64,000 nt of DNA from Carposina sasakii (taxonomy: Eukaryota; Arthropoda; Insecta; Lepidoptera; Carposinidae). The stretch's first letter is position 1; each line of letters starts with the position of its first letter. The notes under the pieces are model-generated. The model did not search any database. It was not told the origin of the DNA and saw nothing but the letters and a program-made list of their open reading frames with translations. Below, in pieces: positions 46,801-58,800 of the stretch. The DNA is taken from the NCBI GenBank assembly GCA_014607495.2, contig CP053175.1, positions 1,178,001 through 1,242,000 on the forward strand, in the 5' to 3' direction. The translations under genes and the position numbers were made by a program.

Positions 46801-49800
46801 CATATCAATGGAAGAAAAACCATAGGCCTTAACAAAGTAACATTAATTTGTCGATCGAATCGATAGAGGTTCGTCACCGACACGTTTGCTCCAATAGGAA
46901 GCCTTCGTATTCGTGCAATTTCAACATCTATTTGATTGGTGGGAGTGTTGCGATAACGAACGTCGATGCCAAACGATGTTACATTGTCTAATTACGTGAT
47001 AACGTTAAAAATATATTGAAAACGGGAATAAATGATCTCCTCTTGTTAACTCACATAAATTGTTAACCTCGCTTTTTCAAATCGATTAAAAATAAATAAC
47101 CTTCCCAAGGGCCCACCGTAGGCCTAAGCTACTAGACACTGAAGGAGCCTAGGCGCCATTCATTTAATACGTAAGACGATTTAGGTGGGGAGGGGGTCGA
47201 CCATGTCTTATTTTGGGTCGGCTAGGTGTTCGGCTTAGTCTTATTTTTTCTTATAATAGGGGAGAGGGGGTTAAACACTAGCGAAGATAGTCAGTAGTAA
47301 TAATTGAACGGCGCCCAATGTGTTATAAAATAACTGTAATAATAGTCTATATCTTTCACGTGGGAGTAAAATATCAACGGATTAGCAAACAGAGGGTAAG
47401 CACGAACCTCTCGATAGTCCGTAACGCTATCGTCAAACTGTCAAATCACATAGATTTTGCTAGCGAGTCGCTAGCGTTACGCCGCGTAAAATGGTTCGTG
47501 CTTACCCCACTAACTGTAGCATCCAAGTAACATCTAGATGTGACAGTGACAATGAAAAAAAAATTACTATATCTTAGTGTAAGAATAATAGTAGAAAGTT
47601 CTCTATTGAGGGATCGCCCGCCACCGGGCCCTATACCCTCCGCTGACCCTCGGATCTGCCTACTCATGATCACGAACACAAGACACTACAGTCGCAACGA
47701 GAAGCCAGATCCAAGCACCTAGCATGGAACCATAAATACATAGCTGCTAATCCGAAAACCAATTAAAATTTTAATCGACATATGTTTCGCCAACACCCGT
47801 GGCATCATAAGGATTAGTTTTCCATGTTAGTTCTATCTACCGAACCAACTAACTAACAACTAAAACCAATGTATTATGTGTCTTTCTAAAACACACAGTG
47901 TTGTTGGTGAAGAAGGCTGTTTGTGTAAATTTCCTTAATCTATTTAAAACATCAAAGACTTACCAGAATGGTTCTCTATGGTACTTCAAGTTCCTGCCAA
48001 TGACTTACCAGCAGGGGTCTATGGTTATAGACCTAGCTCGCTGTCAACGTCAAATCAATGGCGTTTGTGAAAATTTTTCGTAACGGCAAAAAATTTTTCG
48101 TTTTGCAAATAAAATTACAAAAAGTTACTTTAACGTAGAGTAAACTAGTTTTTCATTATACACAGTGTAAAAATAAGTTATTTTGATAAAGTCGTACTAT
48201 TTGCAAGTACTTTTTCTCGTTATAATGAGTGCTCGTGAAGTGGAACCTGTTGCGTCCTGTTCTAAAGAATCTCAAAGTAATTGTGAATTACTAGAAGACC
48301 AGCAACGTTCGATGGAATCCGAGCAAAGTATCTCTGATTCATCAGATGAGGAGGGCATTTCATCTCCGCCGCCTAACAAAAGGTCTCGGCGACGCACGCC
48401 CGATGTCGTTTGTAACGATCCACGCATCGACACTCTCATCAATCAGGTGAGTTATATCACGCAATTTATGAGCGCATTATCTAAATCTAATGAGATTAAT
48501 AATACTTGCAACACTCCTGCGGAAGTGAATTACTTGAAAAACCCAATAGCTGCTACCGGGCCAAGTCTCAGTCTTGGCGAGCTAAATACAGATTTTGATG
48601 AAAATAAAATTATAGCAGCTGCTGACAAAGAACGACTAGCAATTTTAACCCGACTACAACAATTCAGTTCGGCTGCCTGGAGAGGCATTAGGTACAAGAA
48701 AGCTTTACAATCCTTCGGTGCTACTCCAGGATTTGTAGCACTTAAAGTAAATGAAGAGTTTTGTCACCTGAACACTTCTAAAGACTACCTTGTAGGGACA
48801 GAACAGGTACTGGCAGGCTTATCCAATGCTATCCTTGAACAGAGACAAATGTTACAATCAGGCCTACAGAAACTTGTCAATTGGGCAGCGGATAGACCTA
48901 CCGAACTGAATCCTAACACTCTTTTTGATCAAATATCCAGTATATTTGGACCAAGTACTCCTATATATAAAAATTCTGAACAAACAATGCAAATTGTCTG
49001 CGGAAAAAGATCTGAATGTATTGAAATTCGTCGGGACTATATTTTGAAGAATATTACTAATACTAATTTAAAAGCTACTTTACAAGCTGTACCACCAAGT
49101 GCAGAACATTTATTTAACAAAGACACATTACTGCCAATTATGCAGTCCTTAGGTGGCCCACAAAACTGGTTAAATACACCTATTTATATGAAAAAACAAA
49201 CTGGTACAACACAATCATCATCATCAACATGGTATAACAATAACAAACCAATGTCTAATAAAAAATACCAACATTCAAAAACAAATAAACCATTTAAAAA
49301 AGCAAAATATTCTACTGATATAAAGAAAACTCAGCCCTTTCGTGGAGGTTTCCGCTCTAACACCCAAAATTCAAAGAAATGACTACCAAATGGGGTTCCA
49401 GGGTGGGTGTCTAAGATATCATGTAGAAGCTTGGACTCAACTAAAAGCCAATCCATTCATTATAAAAACAATAACCAGTTGCAGAATCCCATTTTCAATA
49501 CAACCTTCACTCTGTTATCCCAATTACCACATTCTGAGAAACTGTTCAACAAAGGTAACTCTGGCTATGACACAAATGATAGAAAAACTCATGGATCAAA
49601 AAATTCTAGAAAAGCCAACAAAACTAAATGCCGGCTTTCACTCAAAAATGTTTCTGGTATCAAAACCAGATGGCTCCCAGAGGCCCATATTCGATTTGAG
49701 AAACCTCAACAATTTTGTATCGACAAAACACTTTCAGCTAGTGTCACAATTAACAGTGATGGAATTTTTACAAGATCAGGATTGGATGGTAAAGGTGGAC

Positions 49801-52800
49801 ATTTGTCAAGCATACTTTCATGTCCCAATATCAGAGAGCCATCGTCGATACCTTCGCATAATATACCAACAAGAAGTGCTACAACTAACCGCACTCCCAT
49901 TTGGCCTCTCTTCTGCCCCCCGTACTTTTGCGGCTATTACAAATTGGATCGCGGAGATCCTTCGAGCCAAAGGTTATCGTGTAATAGTCTATTTAGACGA
50001 TTTCCTACTTGTCCATCAGGACTGGTCCAAGCTTATTACTCAGGTTGCGGAAACCGTGAGAATCTTGGAAGCATTGGGGTGGCACATAAATTACCCGAAA
50101 TCAATTCTGCAACCAACACAACAATTAGAGTACCTAGGGTTGAACTGGAATACACAAAAGATGACATTGACATTACCCATAAAAAAGGTACTAAAGATAA
50201 AAGAACTCCTCACAAAGCTAAAAGCAACAAAAGTTTGTACGTTAAAACAGTTGCAGAGGTTGCTGGGGCTCTTAAACTTTGCCAATTTTACAGTACAAAG
50301 AGGCAGACTCCATTGCCGGAGGTTACAGATGTTTGTGAGGAAATTTACTCAGAGCAGGCTAAGGGAAAAAAGAGTGCTACCACCCCTAGCTCTGAAAGAG
50401 TTAGATTGGTGGCTGAAGTATGTAGAACAAAATACAACTTCCATAAAAAAGAGCCCAATTACTCACTTTCTCACCACAGACGCAGCGGATGCGGGCTGGG
50501 GAGCACACCTGAACGGGTCTTACCTGTCAGGTCAGTGGACTCAAAGACAAAAGCGATGGCACTCAAATGTCAAAGAGATGTATGCAGTGTACGGTGCAAT
50601 ATCAAGTCACCATCACACTCTCAAGAACAGTCACATTCTAATACAGACAGACAATCGCACACTTGTAGCATACATAAGAAACGAAGGTGGTACCAGGTCA
50701 CTAGCCCTGCTGGACCTGACCACAAAGCTTATGCAACTAACGGACCATCTCAGAGTAACACTATCAGCATGCTATCTTCCAGGAAGATTAAACGGAATAG
50801 CAGATTGTCTGTCGAGAGGTCGCCCATTACCAGAGTGGCACCTATTACCCCCCGCAGCAAGTGTAATATTTCAGCACTGGGGCACACCAGAAATAGACTT
50901 GTTCGCGTCTCAAAGAAGTGCCGTAGTTCCAAGGTACGTAACCTTGGACTCAAACGATTGCTGTGCAGAATACTGCGACGCCTTCAGCCGCCAGTGGTCA
51001 TGGAGACTGGCATGGGTATTCCCTCCTCCCAACCTAATCCCACGGATACTAGCGCATCTCAACAGCTCAAAGGGCGAATATATTCTAATAGCCCCTCAGT
51101 GGACACAATGCTTTTGGCTTCCAGATCTAGAGGCGAGGACCTCGAGGAGACCAATGCCAATATTGAATCTAGAGAAGAATCTGATAGATCTTACAACAGG
51201 GCTTCCACCACCACAAATAAAGGAGTTGAACCTCTTTGCTTGGAAAGTTGGGGGTGGGGGAAACAAGTAGCTCACTGGGAGAAAGAGGAGAAGGAACTCT
51301 TGACAGCTAGTTGGAGAAAATCTACCTTAACAACCTATGGTCCTCCAATCAGAAGATGGGTATCATGGTGCACAACTAATAACATAGATCCTAAATCTCC
51401 CAGTGGAAATGATGTTGCTCAATTTTTAGCTAGATTATATCTTGATCAGAACTTTGCATACAGTACAATCTTATTACATAAATCAGCAATATCAACATTC
51501 TGTGCCAATGTGGATGAAAAAATTTCATCAAATTTTTTTGTTCATCAAATATTAAAGGCAATAGCTGTAACCAAACCAAAACCAAAAAAGGCACCTATTT
51601 GGGATTTAAAACAATTATTTAAATGGTTGATTGACACTTCTAATACTAATTCCTTATTTGACATATCTAGAAGGACAGCATTAATTTTGCTTCTAGCATC
51701 TGGACGCAGAGTACATGATTTAACTCTGTTACACACTTCTAAAGATAAGTTGATTGATAAAGACAATCAAATAGTCCTGTGGCCAGAGTATGGATCTAAG
51801 ACTGACTCTGCTTCATACCAACAGTCAGGTTGGCAATTACTTAAACATCCTGAGATAAATATTTGTCCTATACATCACATCCAACTATTAATTCAGACTT
51901 CACAGGACAGAAGATCACAAGGTAACTTAGATCAACTGTTTATCTCTATAACTGGCAAAGTTAAACCTGCCTCTAGGACCATGATATCAGGATGGATAAA
52001 ATCAATCTTTAAAGAAGCTAACATAGAAGCTTCCCCAGGAAGTATACGATCTGCGGTAGCCTCCAGAAGTTGGCTTGAAAACCGACCTGTGGAAGAAATT
52101 TTAGAAAGAGGAAACTGGCAAAGTGAACAGACATTTAGGAAGTATTACTGTCGCCCAGTTATCTTAGAAGACAAAGATAAATGTGATTTGTTATCAACAA
52201 ATTTTAACCCTATTAATTGATTGATCTCAGTAACTTGCATAAAATAATATATTTTCAATTAAGTACTTTATAATATATTAAACTGTTAAATGTCTGAATG
52301 TTAAAAATTATAAAGTAAAACTATGTAGGTAGTTAATATAATTTGTAACTAAAGTATAACTTTCTGTTAATTAATTCTACTGAATAGCTCTAAATTATGG
52401 CATAGCATCCAGTAGTACATTTGAATTATTTGATTTGATTTTACTTTTTATTTAAGTGTATAACAAGAAATGTTATTTTGTTAATTTAAAGGATAATTAT
52501 AATTATCTTAATGATGTTATTTCATTATAATTAATGCTATACTTATGTATCAATGTTTTGTTAATAATTTGCTTTTATAGGTACTTCAGGTGAAGTCAAA
52601 TATGACAAACTAATTTCTGACCTATAATAATAATAAATGTTTCAGACTATTCACAATGGCATTTGTGTTTCATATTACACCAGCAGATATCAAACAGGTC
52701 TTCACCAACAACACTGTGTGTTTTAGAAAGACACATAATATTGATGTTTTGCATTACAACAAAACATGTATTATGTGTCAAATAAAACACACAGTGTTGC

Positions 52801-55800
52801 AGTATAAACCTTGCTGGTGAAGACACCATTGATTTGACGTTGACAGCGAGCTAGGTCTATAACCATAGACCCCTGCTGGTAAGTCATTGGCAGGAACTTG
52901 AAGTACCATAGAGAACCATTCTGGTAAGTCTTTGATGTTTTAAATAGATTAAGGAAATTTACACAAACAGCCTTCTTCACCAACAACACTGTGTGTTTTA
53001 TTTGACACATAATACATGTTTTGTTGTAATGCAAAACATCAATATTGCAAATCATTTTTATACCCTCAATCAAAATATAAAATAAAAAATGTTAATCTAT
53101 AATAATTTTATATTTCAAACTAATATGTAGTTAGTTTGAAATATAAAATTATTATAGATAAATAAATATTAAAAATATACATATTGGTTATTAATTGTTA
53201 AATTAGTTGAAGAAAAATAAATTTATAATAATATTAAATATAGTAAGTAGAAAGTTCTCTAAAAGATCCATTGAATGGGTAGAATTTAGGCATTCCGTTG
53301 TGTATGATATGTACCTTGCTATATGTACATCCGTTTAACATCCATAAGACCTACAGGAGAATTACCTACGTAACTTTCAAAAGCAATGCCAAAGACAAGC
53401 GACTCCGAAAATTATGTGGGATGATCAAATAGAGCAGTGGTTCCCAAAGTGGTCCAAGTGAACCCCCAGAGGTCCACAGGAGGTATCACACCTTCTAATT
53501 ATAGTTCATTTGGTATGCGTTAAATTTGCATTTTCCTAAGTGTCCGCTCACACGGACTAGATACGACCACAGTATCTCGTGGTTGTGAAAATCTCTATAC
53601 TTTGTGGTCGTACTTAGATCTAAGGTTATGTATGAGTCATCTAAACAGTATACTGTGCTGATGCGGGGCTTCATTAGAATACATCAGCTGCATCTCCTTC
53701 CGTGGGTGTCGTAAGAGTCTACTAAGGAACTCTGTGGCGTTCTCTCAGGCGATGAGCTAGGCTCGTCACTGATCTACTACATCTGTCTCCGTTATGATAA
53801 ACGTGGCTATAGGATCTCTATCGCAATTTTTTTACGTACTTCCGCCGCCATATAACAGCTGTCCTAGGAAACCAAAGATGAAGCTGTTTGACATAATCAC
53901 TACATATTATAAAACAAAGTCGCTTGCCGCTGTCTATCCGTCCCTATGTATGCTGAGATGTTTCAAACTAGGGAACGGATTTTGATGCAGTTTTTTTTAA
54001 ATAGATAGAGTGATTCACGAGGAAGGTTTATAATGTATAACTGGGGACCCGCCCCGGCTTCGAACGGGAGTAATGCACTCTCACGTGGGCGAAGCCGTGG
54101 GCTGCCGCTAGTACATCTATAAACTTAACTAACACTAGTTAATTACCTCTATTCCAGACCCTCACACTCCTCCTAGCCGTTACCATGGCAACCTGCGAGC
54201 CGCCTGTCCAGGGCTACAACTACCAGGCTCCCAACTACCAGCAGAACTACAACACACCCAGCAACAACTACTTACCACCCAGCACAGGTGAACTACGTTG
54301 TTTCACTTCATTCGAGCCGTAGTAAGATCGTCGTCAGCCTATTGCAGTCCACTGCTGGCATAGGCCTCCCTCAGAGCACGCCGCATGGCTCGATCTCCCG
54401 TTTTCACCATCCAGTCAATACCAGCCGCCCTCTTTAAGTCATCGGTCCATCTGTCCGGAAGGCATCCAACGTTACGCTTACCGAGGCGCAGCCTCCATTT
54501 GCGAAACCGCTTACTCCACCGTCTCTATTCGTTTCACCAAATAGCTCATATGAATGATAGCGCTAGTTACTATGTATATGACTACATTATTTGTGTTACT
54601 GTATACAAAAATGTTAGTTCCGAAATCAGGCATAGGACTTATTCTATGAGACGGACTCTACACTTGACTTGTATTTGTATGCGCCTTCAAAAATATGAAC
54701 AGCAAATTTATCATACAGTACAATACCTATCTACTTTATGATGCCAACATGTAAAAAGTTCCTTGAAGGCTTCTTAATAACGGCCCCGCTATTCTAGCAT
54801 ACCAAACAAACATTCTAGTCGCTTAAGTAACTACATTCTGTTGGATAGGTTGAGGTACTTTTACCTACCAACATTGTTAAATATTAACTATTATAAAATA
54901 TTAAGTAGTTATAAAGCTTCTCTTCCCGGGCATACTGTACAAGCCAGTAGAGGGACAAGAGGGTCTTGGTGTTTTGTAGGCGATGGGCTGACCACCTGTC
55001 ACTACTAAAACTTGTACATCTCAACTATACCCTCAAAATTGGTCAGAAGTGGCACCATGTGGTTCTATCGGCCCTTAGTGCTCTGCCTACCCCGTAATTG
55101 TATTGCGTGATTATATGTATAGGTAAGTACTTATAAATAGTTTGCATTGGTGTAATTAGTTACCATATTGGAAATTTAATTACAACTTTATACCTACTGT
55201 TATTAACTACGAGTATTTGACTGGAACACCACGGGTCCAGCTGGAAAATCAGCGCGGCAGACCTTTTGTTCTGGTCTGCAGCTGTATGCTGAGCTGGTTC
55301 TCCTTTTCAGCATATTGTTTTGACGTGAAACGTCTTTAAAATCGCGCCGACACATACGGGTACCAGGTTTAAAAACTGGACCGTAACGAAAAGGTCTATA
55401 TCATCGTACCTTAATAATTAAAAAACTATTGGTCTTAGAAACAAAAATGTGGTGTCAATATTTCACTTATATAGTCAGCTCGCTGTTATGACATTGAGTT
55501 CGTGTCGGGGTCAAGCGGGGGGGCGGGGGAGGGATACTGCGATAACTGTGCGAAACCGGCGCTCGCGCTTGTTTCTATTCAGTGTAACTCGTGACTCCGA
55601 CTTTATAGCGTGGTGATTCTTTCGTGTGTTTGTCAAGTTTATTTGAACCGATTGATTTATACAAAAATAAGTGTAATTTGGACAGTATTTATATCTATAC
55701 TAATATTATAAAGCTGAAGAGTTTGTTTGTTTGTTTGTTTGAACGCGCTAATCTCAGGAACTACTGGTCTGATTTGAAAAATTCTTTCAGTGTTAGATAG

Positions 55801-58800
55801 CCCATTTACCAAGGAAGGCTACAGTCTATACAACAACCTGCCCGGCTTCGCACGGGTACAACGTCCCCTCACGCGGACGAAGTCGTGGGCGGCTGCTATT
55901 TAAAATAACCAGAAAGTGACAATAAATATATAAACATTTGCTATGTATTTTATGTTTCTATTACGTACCTGTTCTTTTTTTATTAAAATACTTAAAACAG
56001 CGTCCATCTTGTTTTCATTTCAATCTTTTACTTTAAAAGCGATTCGCTAACATAGACGTTTCACGTTAAAACCAACGGCCGTGTGCCCCGACACAGCCCC
56101 ACCCGCTTTTTTTCTTCTGTTTGTTTCTTATAACATTGTAAAAGTATGTATATGCTGACTAAATAATTTATTTCTTTATTTATTTCTAAAATGTGAAACA
56201 TCTTAAAATGGTGTACCTAAACATAGTTAAGTTATTTTGGCGTAGGTATTATACCTTATTACCAGTGGTTGGAGTAGGTATATTGATTTTACATACTTGC
56301 GTCATGATATAACATGGACATGCATTTTTTCCGGAATGTACCGGAGTTTCCAAAAACTAGCAGCATAGCGTTGAGAGTATTGATACATTTTTAACTAGTT
56401 TCATGTAATAATTTCGAAGTTTCGGTATTTTTATTTTATTTTTATCATAATAATCCGGAAACTCGGAGGCGTATCCATATTAACATATACGTTTGATGTC
56501 AATGACCTTAATTCAATATACCTACTCCGACCACTGCTTATTACCTACGACGAAGTTATAGCTGAAATCCCTATATCGGATAGATGAAGTTGATGCCAAT
56601 GTTGTATGTTTCAGGATTTTCAGCACCAAGCAGCAGTTACCTGCCCTCATACAACTCAGGACAGTACGACCACAACTCATACGATAACGGACAGGGGCAC
56701 GGACACGATTCCGGACATGGGCACGGACACGGGCATGATAATGAAGTGGTGAGGACCTTTAATATCTATTGTAAACTAGCTAAAAAAAACTTTTATTTAA
56801 TTTTATATAAACCTTGTCCTACTCGTAGAAATAACAGACACAATAAAGAAAGAATTTCAGCAGAATTTTCAATAAAGACACGCTTACTTAAAAAAAATAC
56901 AAATCAACACAAAACTTTTTATTAAATAAATAACCTTAATAATTAGATAACTTTATAGCTAAAGTAGGTACAATGTCTAAAACCTTGGCTCTAAAAGTTG
57001 GTATTACAAAAAAAAAACTATTTACCTATCTACCTACTCAATTTCCTATGATAAATATTATAAATCACATAAGAAGACAAAGGATTTAACTTGTAAATAT
57101 AATTATCAACAGCATAATAAACATCCCCGTAATCCCCAAAAATTATACTTCTTGGAGCAAAATCTATATCTGTCACTTTACTTGCAGTTCCATTCTTACA
57201 ATCTATATCATAAATTGCATTGTCAGTTATACCAAAAGTCTTTTCGTTATCTATAACAAAATGATACACTACAGTCAAGTCTTTATTTTTAATCACTTCA
57301 TTTCCATTTACTGCACAAAATACACCGCACATTGTCACGAAATGTACATTTCTAAAATTGTCAACATTAAACTCCATAACCGTTTTCATATCGGTTAGCA
57401 AACCTGTTCTAGAACCTTCATTATACACCTTATACAGCATATGGTTATTGGCATCAAGCAAATACATTTGATTGTCTCTAATTACAAGCTTGTGTATATT
57501 TACGTTGTAAAGTCCAATATTAGTTGCCTCATTTGCTACTGCATCGTATTTGTAAAGTCCATTGTCTGATCCAAAATACACGTCTCCTGTATCAAAATCA
57601 ACAGCTGTCGCCTTATTATTTTTGATGCCATTAATTTTCTTCGTCTCTTTAGTGTTAACATTGACAAGTGCTCTTCCAGAATTTTGTATTTCATCATCCA
57701 TGTACATGAAGAATAGGTTTCGGCTTGCCGAATCGTATGCCAATTCTTTTGGGCTGTCAAATTTGTCAGTTAATAGTGTTTTCTTGTAAACTCTGCCTCC
57801 AATTTTCTGGAAATCACCATCTGCACTGTAGTATGTTTCGGAATTCACTGCTATCATAAACATAAGGACAACTGCAACACTATACATATTGATAATTCTT
57901 TTAAATACTCATATACAAAACTTTTTATGTTATATTTCTTCATTAAAATCCAATAGTTACCATTATGTGCACTTCTTTCAATATTATTTACTGATTTAGT
58001 TTAATTTTTGTTTACTTACGTTTGGGTTTGCCATAATTTATAATGCGACTGTAGTCGCCGTTATTACATTTTATACTTTATCGTTAAAGCTATATAGTTC
58101 AAAACGATACATATTTTCGCCCAAGCATATAATCACCACTTTAAGGCCAGAGGGGTTAAATTTAGATAGCATTTCAAGTACGCGTAATAATAAACGTAAA
58201 TACAAATATGATTTGACCTTAAAGCAGGGGCGGCTCCTGATATTTTTAGATGTGAGTTCACATTTTTTCTAATATAAGCGCATGCAAAATTACAGTGTGG
58301 AAACGCCGCACACTGGTTCCATATTGGAATACTCAACAGAAGCGGCTGATTTTTTTAAAATACAGATTATAGTGTGCCTAACATAATACTTTAGTAACGT
58401 TTTTGGTCTAAAATCAAGTTTTCACACTCTAAAAAAATATTGAAGATTTTTTTGTATGGGAAAAAACACATACCTAATGTTAAATTTATGAAGTTGCTTA
58501 AAAGTGCTAGACATACGAATTATATTGGATCATTAAGGAACCGATTCTTGTCATTTTTTACTAAAATACCAAGGAGGTATATGAAGGTACTTTCAAGGTG
58601 CAATAGTTTAAAAAAATATTTTATATTATTTTGGAATCGGTTGAAGACATACTGAATAGTGTTTTATTATAGTAATTATTAATGAATGAAAAACACTTTA
58701 CCACCAAGCTACGAAAATAGTGTTGGTTAATTGGTTAAATGCTTTAAAAGTATAAATTTAAAAATTTTCCAATCCCGTGTGCTGTATGGATTAGTTTCTT

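Larger units (their letters stand above)
47873..53046 (+). mobile_element. DIRS-type tyrosine-recombinase retrotransposon, apparently intact
   Basis: Three open ORFs (gag-like, RT/RNase H, tyrosine recombinase) between inverted terminal repeats: 47873-48061 pairs with 52826-53013, and the right repeat continues about 33 bases further out. A 100-bp internal complementary region at 52700-52799 consists of the complement of the outer left end followed by the complement of the outer right end. This is the hallmark of DIRS elements, in which the region templates end joining of a circular intermediate. No target duplication is expected and none is seen. Boundaries are good to a few bases. It sits in intron 1 of the cuticle gene, same strand. 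Confidence 0.9.

Noticed and set aside
49407..51107. Long ORF overlapping the reverse transcriptase as part of the recombinase protein
   Set aside because: It is the shadow of the RT frame; recombinase similarity begins only after 51240 and an ATG is available at 51108.
54385..54741. 118-codon plus-strand ORF in cuticle intron 2
   Set aside because: It lies in a LINE-derived repeat and continues into AT-rich DNA with no domain.
55318..56108. Inverted words suggesting one large TIR element
   Set aside because: The pair at 55318/56071 and the pair at 55503/56108 cross instead of nesting, so they do not define a single element.
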